Origin: Fontisphaera persica | Lineage (GTDB): Bacteria; Verrucomicrobiota; Verrucomicrobiia; Limisphaerales; Fontisphaeraceae | DNA length: 64,000 nucleotides | Direction: 5' to 3' | Assembly (NCBI RefSeq): GCF_024832785.1 | Contig: NZ_CP116615.1 | Span: 4,278,001 to 4,342,000, forward strand | Shown here: one piece after another, positions 8,517 through 20,700 of the stretch | How positions within the stretch are numbered: the stretch's first letter is position 1 | Layout of the letters: each line of letters begins with the position of its first letter | Made by a program: the position numbers and the translations under genes | Notes under the pieces: generated by a model | Told to the model about the DNA's origin: nothing | What the model saw: only the letters and a program-made list of their open reading frames with translations | Database searches by the model: none

Positions 8517-8957
8517 GTGTACAAAATCGTCGTTTCCCTCGCCGTGCTAAGTGGAATGCTTGGCGCGCAGCTGCTGGCTCAACCGGCGGTGCGGCCCGTG
8601 TTGCGGCCAGCCTCCTCGCAGCCGCAAGCGCGGGGCGGCGTGGTCTGGCGCATTCCCGGCCTGGACCGGCCGTTTCTGCGCTACTCGGCCAGCCAATCCC
8701 GTGTGGCCAACTGCATCGGCCTGATGAAAGGGGATGGCTGGGAGGGGCTGGCCGATTTGCAGAAGAGCCTGGCGATGCTGCGCGTCAACGGCCGCAGTCA
8801 GTACCGCCTTTATCCGCGCGAATATTTTGAAGTGCTGGACCGCCTGCGCCGCCTCTGGGAGGAGCACGGCCACGCGCCGGACTTTTTTGAAAAGCATTAC
8901 CAGCCCATGGCCCGCGAGGGGACCGCGCCCTTGCTGAAGTCGGGGGGGGGCGAATAA
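8517..8957 (+). CDS. small exported protein, unknown
   Basis: A 146-residue protein. I chose GTG 8517 because it begins a clean signal peptide (MYKIVVSLAVLSGMLGAQLLAQ). The frame is open to an ATG at 8445 that would overlap the upstream gene and put 24 polar residues ahead of the signal. The mature part has a helical centre (NCIGLMKGDGWEGLADLQKSLAMLRVNGRSQYRLYPREYFEVLDRLRRLWEEHG). It ends in a low-complexity GGGE after a run of eight G in the DNA, a place where sequencing error could shift the frame. I recognise no family. It lies 47 nt after the nucleoside-hydrolase-like gene and may be co-transcribed. Confidence 0.6.
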   Translation: MYKIVVSLAVLSGMLGAQLLAQPAVRPVLRPASSQPQARGGVVWRIPGLDRPFLRYSASQSRVANCIGLMKGDGWEGLADLQKSLAMLRVNGRSQYRLYPREYFEVLDRLRRLWEEHGHAPDFFEKHYQPMAREGTAPLLKSGGGE

Positions 8958-9015
8958 TGGACGCAGCCTGCCCGCCACCTTCCGTCATTTACCGGAGCAG
9001 CCTGGCATTTTTGTT

Positions 9016-9044
9016 TTGTCACCCAGCGGGCGTTGGCGCATAAA
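9016..9044 (+). promoter_or_regulatory. promoter of the 646-residue unknown gene
   Basis: TTGTCA (9016-9021), a 17-nt spacer and CATAAA (9039-9044) lie 6 nt before an in-frame GTG at 9051. This decides the start: the longest reading frame begins at TTG 9033, inside the promoter. Confidence 0.5.
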
Positions 9045-9050
9045 TGGAGT

Positions 9051-10991
9051 GTGCCTGGACCCGCCACGACCTTTAGCAACGTGGGCGTAACGACCCGCCT
9101 GCCATCGGGTTACCGCGCGGTGCCGGTGGACCAGGGCGGGGAGCAGGCCGTGGTGCGGTTGTGCGTGCTGGCGCTCCACCCGCCGCAACCGGGACAGGAG
9201 CCCTTCATCCTGCTGCGCTCCACGTTGGAAGCCTTTTATTATCTGGGTTGCCTGGTGGACCGGGCTGGCCGCTGGCTGGAGTGGGTGGAAATCGGCGTGC
9301 AACACCATGACGGCCTCCAAAACACCCCCACGGCCTTCCGGGAAATGCTCACCAATCGCATTTTGGACTCGCGCTGGACGCAACGCTGTAATTTGCTGCG
9401 GGAGCTGCAGCCGGATGAAGTGGTGGTGTGCGGCCATGAATTTGAACCGCCCCCGGCCCTGTTTTATGACGCCGTCAAGGGCTGTCTGGCGCCCTTGCAG
9501 GACAACAGCGGCCTTTGGCAGCTTTGCCGGGACGACCAGCTTTTGCTGCAAGCCGGGCTGCCGGCCTACAGCAGCTCGCTGGCGCGTTATCTCATGGCTC
9601 CCGGGGAGGCGGCTGCCGGCGGTTTTCTGCCCGCCACCAAGAGTTCGATTATTAATGAAAACACGGTCGAGCTGGCCTCCGCTTTTCCGCAGATGGCCGG
9701 CTTGACGCCGTTCAACCCCGCCTGCGGCTTGATGGAGGTGCGGCGGTTTCACCCCCTTGGATATGAGGACTACGTGGATGTGCTCTCCGGGCATCCCTGG
9801 CGTGGTCTGCGGCGGCAGGGCCAGTTGATTGAATTGAATGAATCGTGGCCGGCTGTGGGGGAGCTGGCCGGGGCGCAGCCGTCCTTGTTTCTCGCTGCCA
9901 ACTCCTGGGAGAGCCGGCTGGCCGAGGTCTTTTACCTGAAACTGCACCTGTTTTCCCAGGTGCTGCGCTGGGTGCGCCAAATCACCCGGCGCACGCAGTT
10001 GCCGTTTCTCAATTTAAGCGGGGAAAGTTTCCGGGTGCGTTTCGAGTCGCCGCACGGGGCGCTGCCGCTGGGGTGGTGTGCGCGGTGCAACCTGCTGTTG
10101 CCGGGCCAGTCCATGGCCTTGCGGGCGCGCGATGCCGGCCAGCGTTTCTTCCTGCGTCTGGGCGGCGCGGCCCAAAGCATTTATCTCCCTGCCAAAGTCA
10201 GCCAGCACGTGTCCGGCCTGGGCGAAGTGCGCCTGCGCGGGGTGAGTGTCGAAAACGACAAAACCCTGGTGCGCGGCACGCTTGTGTTGCGGCAGCCGGT
10301 CAATGTGTCGGCCTCGGACATCCTCTGGCTGCGGCTGACGGTGGGGGGCGAGTCTCTGGACCTCTTTGGGCACGTGTTTCCGGAGGAGGCCTTGAGCCGG
10401 CTGGATTTGCCCTTCCGCTCCTGGCCACTGGCGCTGGAGGAGGAAAGCGAGGCGGCCCTGCAAACGGCCGCAGGCCAGTTCACGCTGCCGCCGGTGCCGT
10501 TTGAGATTATTCCCATGCTCAGCGCGCCCGTGGACCTGTACGCCCTGGCGGTGCTGGCCGTGCGCACCTTTTTGACGCCCCGCGAAGTCAATTTCCAGGA
10601 CGCCGTGGACGATGTGCTCAGCCTGGCCCGGGCGCTGGCGGCTCAACATCAGGCCGGGCTGTCCTTGTCCGCCCGGGTGCAACAACTGGTGGCCGAAGGC
10701 GGACACTGGCTCAAGACCTTCGGCCCGCACAATCTGGTGGCGGATGGCTTGTCGCCGGAGCAGGCCCTGACCGCGGTGCCCCCCGCTTTGTGGTGGGAAT
10801 TGCTGGCGCTCATCGTGGAAATGTTTCCGGCCATGGGGCCGGACAGTCTCTGCCAGGATTACGGTTACATGCCGCCCGAAGGTTTGGAAACTGTCTATGA
10901 CGCGCCCCTGCGCCGCCTGGAACCGTTGCTGCTGGCGGCCCGCGCCCGGGTCCTTCCCCTGGCTTCTCCCGTTGCGCCCGAATCCGTATGA
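9051..10991 (+). CDS. uncharacterised 646-residue cytoplasmic protein
   Basis: I recognise no family. There is no signal peptide and no transmembrane segment, so it is probably cytoplasmic. The first 330 residues have mixed alpha/beta character (AVVRLCVLALHPPQPGQ, RSTLEAFYYLGCLVDRAG, NENTVELASAFPQ). The middle has a beta-rich block (FRVRFESPHGALPLGWCARCNLLLPGQ, then IYLPAKVSQHVSGLGEVRLRGV). The last 180 residues are helical (AVDDVLSLARALAAQHQAGLSLSARVQQLV). A CARC pair is the only cysteine cluster. The stop overlaps the next gene (a WbuC-like cupin) in ATGA, so the two products are translationally coupled and probably act together. GTG 9051 is preferred over TTG 9033 from the promoter position. 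Confidence 0.65.
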   Translation: MPGPATTFSNVGVTTRLPSGYRAVPVDQGGEQAVVRLCVLALHPPQPGQEPFILLRSTLEAFYYLGCLVDRAGRWLEWVEIGVQHHDGLQNTPTAFREMLTNRILDSRWTQRCNLLRELQPDEVVVCGHEFEPPPALFYDAVKGCLAPLQDNSGLWQLCRDDQLLLQAGLPAYSSSLARYLMAPGEAAAGGFLPATKSSIINENTVELASAFPQMAGLTPFNPACGLMEVRRFHPLGYEDYVDVLSGHPWRGLRRQGQLIELNESWPAVGELAGAQPSLFLAANSWESRLAEVFYLKLHLFSQVLRWVRQITRRTQLPFLNLSGESFRVRFESPHGALPLGWCARCNLLLPGQSMALRARDAGQRFFLRLGGAAQSIYLPAKVSQHVSGLGEVRLRGVSVENDKTLVRGTLVLRQPVNVSASDILWLRLTVGGESLDLFGHVFPEEALSRLDLPFRSWPLALEEESEAALQTAAGQFTLPPVPFEIIPMLSAPVDLYALAVLAVRTFLTPREVNFQDAVDDVLSLARALAAQHQAGLSLSARVQQLVAEGGHWLKTFGPHNLVADGLSPEQALTAVPPALWWELLALIVEMFPAMGPDSLCQDYGYMPPEGLETVYDAPLRRLEPLLLAARARVLPLASPVAPESV

Positions 10992-11518
10992 GTGTTTCAC
11001 CCGCCCCTCGTTTTCCCGTGGCCCTGCCCCCGCCGGCGGGGCCGGTGACGGTTTTGAATCGTTCATTGCTGGCGGAGGCCATTCAGGCCTCGCGGCAGAG
11101 TCCGCGCCGGCGCATCATCCTGCCCTTGCACAAAGAAAACAGCGCCGCCCTGCAGCGCATGTTCAACGTGGTGCAGCCGCACAGTTATTTGCGGCCGCAT
11201 CGCCATGCCACGCCCCCCAAGGCTGAAAATCTCCTGCTCTGGCAGGGGGCCATGGCGTTCTTTGAATTCAGCGAGCAGGGCGAGGTGCGCCGCTGGTGGG
11301 TCTTGCGTGCCGGCGGGCCGGATTTTGGCGTGGATATCGAGCCGGGCGTGTTTCACACCTTTGTCGCGCTGGAGCCGGACACCATTGTCTTTGAAACCAA
11401 ATCCGGCCCCTACGAGCCAATCCAAGACAAGGATTTTGCAAGTTGGGCGCCGGCGGAGGGCACGCCGGAGGCGGCTGTTTATTTGGATTACCTTTACCGG
11501 CTGGCCGGTGCTTTTTGA
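10988..11518 (+). CDS. WbuC-family cupin metalloprotein
   Basis: A 176-residue single-domain cupin. The family pattern is complete: NxxxxAALQRMFNVVQPHSYLRPHRHATPPKAEN for the first metal-binding motif, EPGVFHTFVALEPDTIVFETKSGPYEP for the second, then DKDFASWAPAEGTPEA, the diagnostic C-terminal signature of WbuC proteins. WbuC genes are best known from O-antigen clusters, but no glycosyltransferase or sugar-nucleotide gene is next to this one. Here it is coupled by a 4-nt overlap to the uncharacterised 646-residue protein. Metal binding by the His residues is family knowledge; the substrate is unknown. Confidence 0.85.
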   Translation: MSVSPAPRFPVALPPPAGPVTVLNRSLLAEAIQASRQSPRRRIILPLHKENSAALQRMFNVVQPHSYLRPHRHATPPKAENLLLWQGAMAFFEFSEQGEVRRWWVLRAGGPDFGVDIEPGVFHTFVALEPDTIVFETKSGPYEPIQDKDFASWAPAEGTPEAAVYLDYLYRLAGAF

Positions 11519-11678
11519 AAACCGGGCCCCAGGTCGGCCGTTTCAAGTTTGCTGGCGGGGAGGAGGCGACTTAAGCAGGCAGCGAAGCGCCGCGGCGCGT
11601 GGTGATGGATGCTTATTCTTGTTCGAGAGGGACGAAAATGGCGGGCTTGGAAGGGGGTGAAATAACTAAAAATACATA

Positions 11679-11709
11679 TTGAAAAATAAAAAATATAAGT
11701 AATCTTAAT
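11679..11709 (+). promoter_or_regulatory. AT-rich upstream region of the giant gene, possible promoter
   Basis: Positions 11660-11730 are strikingly AT-rich against a GC-rich background. TTGAAA (11679-11684) and CTTAAT (11704-11709) are 19 nt apart, and TATAAG lies at 11694-11699. No Shine-Dalgarno precedes ATG 11740. The AT-rich block itself, typical of strong or silenced promoters, is clearer than any single hexamer pair. The rest of the 11519-11739 gap holds nothing I can name. Confidence 0.35.
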
Positions 11710-11739
11710 TCTTGGCCAATTCACAATCACCTTAACCCA

Positions 11740-14700
11740 ATGCACCGCTGCCTCGAGTGCCCGCCCGATGCCGGCGGGCGGAGTCCTGCCGACTCCAGAG
11801 GGATAACGGCATTATTGCTTTTAGCGCTGTTGATGGGAGTGGCAGCCCCGCCGGGACGCCACAACGGGCCGTTGGATAGCGATGGGGATGGTTTGCCTGA
11901 CGCCGATGAAATCAATCTTTATGGCACCAATCCTTATCTGGCCGACACGGATGGGGATGGCGCAAAGGACGGCGATGAGGTAAAGGCATCCACCAATCCC
12001 CTGGATTCGCGCAGCGTCTTCAAACTGGTGGCGCCGCCGCAACGCACGCCCGAGGGGCATTGGCGGCTGACGTGGAACACGGTCAGCAATCAGATTTACC
12101 ATTTGCAACGGGCCTGGGATGACAACCCGGCGGCGACCAATTGGCTGACCATTGCTTCTTTGACGAGCACAGGGGCCACGGCCAGCTATGTAGATACCAT
12201 CAATCTGCCGCGCCGCTTTTACCGGGTCATGCTCAACCCGGTGGCGCAGACCAATTTGATTGGCGCTGGTTCCTACCAATTTCTGCCGCTGGATGCCAAC
12301 CAGCAACCGCTGGAAGGCAGCCAGATTATCATTCAGCCTGACGGCACGATCCCGCCGTTTGAGCTGCGCCTTTTGGGGCTGGTTTCAGGCGGCGCCAATC
12401 ACAGTTTTTACCTCCGCTTTCCCCAGGGCGCGCGGCTGGTCAGCGGGTTAACCCAAACCCTGCAATTCAACACGGTGGTGGCCGCTTTTGGACCGGATTC
12501 GGCTTTCCGTTTGGCGTACCCCCTGGGCGTCACCAATGGGCCGCTGCGCAGCCTGCCCATCGGCGAAGTGGACGTTTCGTTTTTGGTGACGCTGTTTGGC
12601 CTGCCGGAGACCAACGGGCTGGAGGTGGTGTTGTTTGATCGCTTTCCGCTGAGGATTTTGCGCGGTGTGTTTCGGGATGACGGCCTGCACAATGCGGTGG
12701 TGGCGCTGGAGGGATTGCATTTGCCGTTGCCGGGGCTGAGCCTGGCGTATCCGGGATTCAAGTTGGACATGTCGCCCAAGACTGGTTTGCGCCTGGCCGT
12801 CGCCGGCAACTTCAAAGTGCCGGTCAATTCAGGGTACGTGCCGCAGGTGACAGTGCCCGCCAGCCGCCCGCTGTGGCTGCATTTCAAACCGGACGGCAAC
12901 CTGAAGCTGGGAGGGCGCGGCGAGGTGGAATTTCCGCAAGGCCCGAAATTCATGGTGGATTTCACGCTGGATGACCCGCATTACCACCTGGCCATGAGCG
13001 CGGGCAATTTGCACGCCGGGCTGTTGGGTTCGCTGGCCGACGTGCTGCCCGCTGCGCCCGTGGGGCCAGCCACCACGGATGCGGCCACGCTCAATGACGC
13101 CCGCCGGCGGCTGGGATGTTTTCAACAGGCCATTGGCCAGTTCAGCGCAGCGACGGTGGGCGTGGCGCCGCCGGGGGTGGATACGCGGCCGGATGCGCCC
13201 GATGAAGCCTTTGCCACCGGCAGCAGTGTGTTGCGGGCCTGGGGCTTTATGGGCGGATGCGCCCAGAACCTGCCAGCCGCCGGCCTGGCTTCGGCGCTCA
13301 CGCACGCGGCTCAACAAGCGGCGGCCCAGCGGGATTTGCGCAGTGTGGTGGAGCAGCATTGCGCGTTGATGCGCCTCAAGGCCGCCCAAATCATGGGGGG
13401 GTTGCAACTGGGGGTGTCGCAGCAACAGGAACTGGACGCGGCCTTGGCGCAGGCGGCGGCCGCGGTGGCGGCGCGGGCGCGCTCCGCGGAGGCGGTGGCG
13501 TCCCTGGATAACCTGCAGGCGGTCATGCAATGCCTGGTGGAACTGGAGCAGTCCCGCCAGACCGCCGGTTTGCCGGCGGACGTGCAATTGCAGGGGGCCA
13601 TGCAGGAGTTGCTGCAGCGGTTTGCCCTGTTTCACACGGCGCGCCTGGGCGTTTCCAATGGCGTTTTTTCGCCGGTATCCGGGCCCATTCAGGCGCTGAA
13701 TCGTTTTGCCGCGATGGAGGAGCTGCGCCTGTGGGTGAACACCCTGGCACTGGCGCAATCCTTGGGACTGGACGCGCAGCTCACCGCGCCGGTCAATGAG
13801 GCGATGGGCCAGTTGGGCCTCCGCGCTTGGGCGATTCTGGATGCCGCGCTGGCACAAGCGGAGGCGCGCGGAGATTATGCCGCATTCACCGATGCCCTGG
13901 AGGACGCGCTGGAATTTATTGCGCTCCACCAGATGGGCATTTTCCCGGACCACCCCGCGCTGGCGGGTCTGCCCACGGCCAACACGCTCAACAGTTTTCC
14001 GGCGCGCCTGGAAACCGTCTTCATCGCTGACTTGAGCCGCCCGCCATTGGAGCGGAGCCTGGCGAATTTGAAACGCGACATGGTGCGGTTGACCGGGATT
14101 TTGCGGCAATTGCCCCCCGGCTTTAATTATTCGCCGGCGCCCGTGCAACGGGCGCACGAGCGTTTGGAGGCAAAAATTACCCAGAGCTTTAATGTCCTGA
14201 GCTTGTTGTCGCTGGAAGATTTGCAGGTGCTGCTGGAAGCGGGCATCGCGCTGGAAGAATACCGCACACGGTTCAACCTGGCGGCCGCGACGCCATGGGA
14301 GAGTGTACGCCTGCCGGAATTGGTGACGCGCCTGGCCACCAAAGCCACCCAAAGCAATGCATGGCATGCCCTGGACAAGGCCATGGCCACCCTGCTGGCG
14401 GAGTCGGACCGTCTGGCTGCCGTCAGCCAGCCCATCAGCCGCCGGGTCTATTTGCAGCAGGCGGCGGCCGTGGCTGCCGCGGCGCGGACGGTGGCGGTGA
14501 CCTTGTGGCAGCAGGAGAAAACGCGGCGGCAAACCAATCCGCTGATGTATGTGGCGGACTTGTTGCTGCCGGGAGATATTTATGTGGACCGCGTGGCCGG
14601 CTCGGTCCGCTACCACCGGCACGAGAAATATCTGGAGGGCGCGTTCAGTGGGCAGTTGCGCCTGCCCAAATACGATTTGTCACTGACAGTGCAGAACGCT

Positions 14701-17700
14701 TCCATTAACACCAGCGGCGCGTTTGATTTGAACCTGTATGGACAGGTGGGCATTGGCGTGGGCGCCAACGCTCTCGGCACGCTCTCCATTCTGCCGCGCC
14801 GCCCGCTGCGCCTGGCGCTGACGGAAGACCGGCACTTGACCCTGGCCGGCAGCGGGCGGGTGGCCCTCCGCAACGGCATGGCGTTTGAGGCGTTTCTGAC
14901 GCTGGATGATCCCACTTATGAGTTTGGCTTTAGCGCCAGCGGCCTGCGGTTTGACCTGGCCACCAATGTCATGGGGTACATCCCCGTGATAGACCGGCCC
15001 CGGCTGGCACAACTGGGGCCCGATGTGCGGCTGGCGCTCAACCGTTTCCAGGCCAGCTTCAGCGCCACCGCCGAGGGGCTTTCCAGCCTCACCGACCCGC
15101 CGGAGTTTGCGCCCTTGGGCGAGCCGCCGGATTTCAGCGAAAGCGTGTTCACCGTGTCCACTGACCCATTGAATGCGGCGGCCAGCGGCGTATTGCTCGT
15201 GCTGGTGGCGCCCGCGGCGCTGGGTTACGTGGCGGCGGACGCCACGGCCGCGCAAATCCGCGACGCCACCACGCCGGTGGTGCAGGCGCTGGTGCGCGAT
15301 TTGCAGAAGGCCCTGCGCAAAACTGCGCAGGACTGCGAGCAGGCCCGGGCCGAGCTGGCCACCGCCGCGGCCGGTCAGCGCGCCGAGGCCCGCCGCACCC
15401 TCATTCGCAAGGCCCGTGAAGCCGGGGAGACCCTGGTAAAGGTGGCCGAAGCCGGCCAGAAAGCGACCCAGAAACAACAGGCCGGCGCGCTGGGCACGGA
15501 AGGGACCAATCCCGCGCAAACGCCGGAGGCCCAGGCGGCGCGCACGGCGCAACGGCAGGCCATGGAGGCGGCCGCCGCGGAGCCGGTGACCACCGTGGAC
15601 CCGGACACGGAAATCGCGCTGCTTTCCAGCATGGTGGACTACCTGGCCACCGAGCAGGCGGTGGGAGGCGATCCAGGGCAGGTGGATGCGGCCATTCGGA
15701 ATTACATCGGCAACGTGCGGGCAAAAATGCTCGCCGAGCATGGCATGAATGAGCAGGGGGCGGTGACCAATGCCGCAGTGTTTCATCAGCTCACCGACGA
15801 ACAACTCGAAAAACTGCTCGTGGGCACCGCCAAGTTTACGGAAGTTGGGTTAAGTGCCAATGACCCCGTGGCGGTGGAGGTGGTGCAGCAGGTGGCGCGT
15901 TCGGTTTTGGTGCGGCGCATCATGCTCAACAGTGACGCGCTGAAAAAGGCCCGGCAGGCCCGTTACACCACCCCGTTTTCGGGCGGGCAGGATGTGGACG
16001 GCCTGCGCCAGGAGGCCGAGTGGCCCATCCTGACCAAGACCGCCCAATTGTTCATGGATATGCAAAGGTTTGGCGTGGACAATGCCGCCATGCCGGCGGG
16101 CTATGACGGCGCCCCGGGCGCCACCACGGCCGCCGACGAGTTCCCCCGCCTGTTGCAGGGCTTGTCGGACAATTTGGGCAAACGCGCCACCTACCTGACC
16201 CCCGAGTCGCCGCAGGCCGACCGTCATTACCTGCTGGCCGTGCGCCAGCGCGATTTGCAGGAGCGCTTGCGCCAGTTGCGCGCCGCCGAGCAGGCCGCCC
16301 TGCTCAAGCGGGTCAAAACCAATGCCAGCGTGCCACCCGGTGTTTTGGCGGCCTGGCAAAACCATTTGAATACCACCGCGAATCGCATGTTTGACGAGGT
16401 GCGCGCCTGGGCCAATGCCTCGCCGGTGCTGCAATTTCCCTTGAAATCCGCCCTGCGCCTGGGCCGCGAGCTGGCCGGGCTGGGCCGGCTGTTGGAGGAG
16501 ACCGGGCAACCCGCCGGACCGGGTTTGCGCGGACTGGCCCGACAGCAGCAGGGCGGGGCGCCGCCGCAGCTCAATGCCAATCAGGCCCAGTTGGAGGCGT
16601 TTCGCCTGGAAATATTCCCCAAGTACACCGCGCGCGTCACCGCGCTGGCCGACGCCCAAAAGGCCTGGTGGATTTTGATGCGGGTGAACGAGGTGCTGCT
16701 CGACGGCGTGGCGGGCAAGGCCGTGAACGACTTGAGCCTGCTGGAGCAGGCGGGATTTGCCGCCTCCGAGAGCACGCTGGCGCTGGGGGGCGAAGTGCTG
16801 GCGGCTTTGCGACAGAATGTGCGCCTGGTCAACCGGCCCGTGGATTTGTCCCTGCCCGGTGATGTGGTGGTGGAGCGAGTGTCCGGCTCGGTGTATTACC
16901 GGCGCGACACCGGCTACTTGCGCGGGACGTTTGGCGGGCGGCTGGAGTTTCCGGATTTGCAGAATGCGTTTTTCGACATCAGCCATGCGACGCTGGACAA
17001 CCAGTTGAACTTTGCCATTACCGCCGCCACCGCGGGGCCGCTGCCGTTGGCGGGGGCGCGCGTGCGGGCCACGGTGCAGGCCAGCGGCGCGGTGGGACGC
17101 GCCTTGTCGTTCACGGGCACCGGCACCCTCACCCTGACGAATGGCCCGGATTTCAATGTCACGGTGGGCTTCGACACCACCACGCGCACCCTGTCCTTTG
17201 ACACGCTGGCCACGGAGCTGCAGTGGTGGCGGCTCACTGACAAAGTGGTTTTGTTCGATGCTGGTTTTGGCTTCACCCTCCGGCCCAGCGCCCAGTATGG
17301 CCAGTTGCGGGTCATAGGTTCAGCGGGCTTCTTTGCCCGGACCGCGCTGGCCACCCACAAGCCGCCGCATCAGACGAATTTTTATCTGTTTGCGGACCAC
17401 GTCACCGCCAGCGCCACGTTCCAGCCGGGCCAAATCGAGCTGACCTTCAGCAATGGCACCCTGCATTTACCAGAGTTTTTCAGCGCCGGTTTGTGTCCCA
17501 ATGTGCCCGCCCACGCCGGGCCGTCGGTGGCGTTGAATCCGCAAAACCCCATCCGCGTCACCATCCTGCCCGCAGGGGCGGGCGACGAGCCGGAGCTGCG
17601 CTTCACCGGCGAGCTGGACTTTTACAACCTGGGCGTGCGCGTGCCGGAAATGCCCGGCCTGGCGGCGGAGTTGTGCAGCGCGCGGATGCTCTTCAGCAGC

Positions 17701-20700
17701 AGCGAGCTCCCCTGGTTCACCAATCTCAACGGCACGGTGCACATCCCGCTGCCAAGAGGACAGACCTCCCGGGTGGACATCCTCAACGGCGCGTGGCGCG
17801 TGGATGGTTTCCCCAGCGGCAAAATCCGGCTGGCCAATGATGTGACGCTGCTCAACCTGGGCGGCACCGTCGTCAAACTGCTGGGCGCGGGCAGCAACCT
17901 CTGTCCGGACGGCAATGCCTTCACAGTTTTCCCTGCCGCGCCGGGGACGCTGCCGCGCATCCGTCTGGACGGCGCGGTGGAGGTCACCCTGCCGGCCAAT
18001 CTCCTGACCAGCACCACCGGGGATGTGGCGCGCGCCACCGCCTGCGGGGCGTTGGATTGGGACTTGCGGGAGCTGCCGCAGTTGACGCTCGAAACGGTGG
18101 CCTTTGCGGGCACCTTTCATTTGGGCGGCGCCGGCGGATTGGTGTTGACCAATGGCAGCCTGACCCTGCGCAACCTGCATCATTTGTTTGATGACCGCCC
18201 CAACGGGCCTGACCCCTTCTCCATCGAAGTGGGCGGCACGCTCCTGGTGCCCAACGGCCCGGGCTTCGGTTTGCGCGACACCAAGTTTGTTTTCAACCAT
18301 GCCCATCCCCAATTCCCCGGCCTGCCGCAATTCATTCCCGGCACCCTGATTTACGACCAGCACCAGTGGGAGCTGGCCAATCTGATTCCGTTTCAAGTGC
18401 GCCATGCGGAGCTGACCTTCCGCCAGGGCGACCTGCCCCTCGACAGGCTGCTGCGTCCCACCAACCTTATTGTGACCATCAGCGCGCGCCTGGCCATCCC
18501 GCCGGAGGAGCCGGTCTTCAAGGGCGAGGTCAATGATCTCAAGGTGACGTTTGAGGAGGATGGCACCCCCGTCTTTGGCCTGCAATCGGTTTACCTTTCG
18601 CTTGACCCCGGTCTGGTACTTACCCCCATTTCTGATGTGAAAGGGGATATTTTCATCGGCGGGCTGGACCAAAATCCGCCCAATCCGTTTTTTGCCGGCC
18701 GGGTGGGGGGCACCTATCAGACGTACCAGTTGACCATGTTGCTGGCCTTCACCCTCACGGGGCCGGTGGGCTTTTGTATTGACGTCAACTTTGGGGCGAC
18801 AGGCGTCCCGCTGGGGCAAACGGGGTTCCTATGGACCGGCGCCAATGGCGGCTATCATTTCCTCAACGAGTTTGGGGACCCCTGCGAGTTCACCGCCTAC
18901 ATCAACCCGGAGACCGGCCGGCCCAAATCCGCTCCCGCGCCCCATCTGCCGCCCGTGCCCGCCCCCAAGATGAACTGGTCAGCGTTTCGCAGTTTCCTGG
19001 AGCGCGCGCGGCAGCAGGCGGAAATGTTTGCGCAGAGCGTGCCGGGCGGGCGCAACCTTGCCCGCAACGCTTTGCCGCCCGCTGACTCCCCCCCGGCCGT
19101 GATTGGGCCGGTCAATGAGTTTAACATCCCTTGTCCCGATGATTGCCCTCCGCCCACCGTGAACATTCTCTGCATGCCGCATCCGAATCAGGAGAAATTC
19201 CCCGGCAAAGTTGTCCTCAAGTTCAGCAGCATTGATGAGCCGACACTGAACCACGTGTTTGGCATCACCCAGCAGCGCATTCAGGACCTCAAAAACCAAG
19301 GCGTGAACCTGAGCTCCAATCTGGCCAACGCCATCCGCGTCAAGGTGGCGGAGACATTGCCCAGTGCCAATCCTGCCATTGTGGGCGCGGAAGCCGCCCA
19401 GCGGCTCAACCAGTTCCGGGAGGAATCGCTGACTGTGCTGGAACAGAGCTTCCGCGAGGTGCTTGCCGCCGCCATCAATGAACAGCAGGGCGCGGAGCTG
19501 ATTTACACCGTCATCCGCGACGTTGCGGAGGCCGGCCTGCCTTGCCCGGACGTTACCTTCAAAGTCGGCGGCACCTTCAGTTACACCGGCGTTTCCGCCT
19601 TCGCCAATGTCACCGGCGAGGGCATTCTTGGCACCACCGGCTCCGGCGGCGTGGGCGGCAAGCTCAATGTGCTGGGCGTGCCCATGGCGCGCGCCAAGCT
19701 GTTTGTCTCCGCCACCGACGCGCAGGGCCTGCCCAATCCCTCGGTGTGCGGCGACGTCAACGTGTCCCTTGGCCCGCTGGAGCTGGGCACGTTGCGCGCA
19801 CAGTTGCGGTGTGACGGCTGCGTTTCGGAAATGCTGGCCGCCTTTGGCCGTTTTGTGCTCGGCCTCAGCCGCACGACGCTGGACCATCTCCTCAACAAGG
19901 TGGCTCCCCAATATGTGGGCTACGCCGCCTCGGCCCTGCCGGCCCTCTTAAATGACCAGCAAAAAATCGCGCTGCTCGGGGAAATGATTCAGTTGCCGCC
20001 CGACCTCGCCCCGCCCGGCCTCAAGCAGATGTTCATCAACGCCTTGGGGGAGGGCCTGGACCGCCTCAACCCCGAGCTGCGCCTGTGTGGTGAGGCGAAA
20101 CCCAAAATCTTCGGCATCCCGCTCGGTTACAACCTGGGCGGGGTGGCGGCGTATGCCAACAAAACCAACATCATCGCCGTGGGCAGCGGCTCGCCGGCAG
20201 CCATGATGGCCGAGGTGTTGGGGCGTACCGTGGTGGGCTATTTCGCGGCTTACGCGCTGGCGTTTTTCTCCATGTTTTCCAACGAAGAGATGATGTTTGC
20301 CTACAGCGTGAGCTGGCCCAACGCGGGCGACATGCTGCTGGCGGGGCTGGAGGGACGATTCCGCAGCCCCGAGGCGCTGGCGGCCTATCTGGACGAAACC
20401 TTTGATTACGTCACGGAAAACGCAATCTATTCCTTCAGCTACACCCTCAGCCCCATGGGGCTGAAGTCTTTTGACGCTCAGGCTCGCGTGGTCATGCCCA
20501 ACTTCACCGCGCATCCGGCCTATACCGGCACGTGGGTGCGTCCGGAAGACCGCCAGCCGCCGCTGCCCTCACGCCTGGAGCTGCTGCTCTCCGCCTTGAC
20601 CAATCACCTGCCGGGCACGTCCTCGGGCTTGATTGCTGACCCGAACTGGAAAGGACGCGCCGAAGACCTCTTTTTGGCGTTTCCGGAAGGCTCGCCCCAG

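Noticed and set aside
12829-14622. A 597-residue open frame on the minus strand, opposite the giant gene
   Set aside because: It is an antisense shadow of the GC-rich coding strand. It is His/Gln/Arg-rich with no recognisable motif, while the plus-strand frame is continuous and has clear domains.
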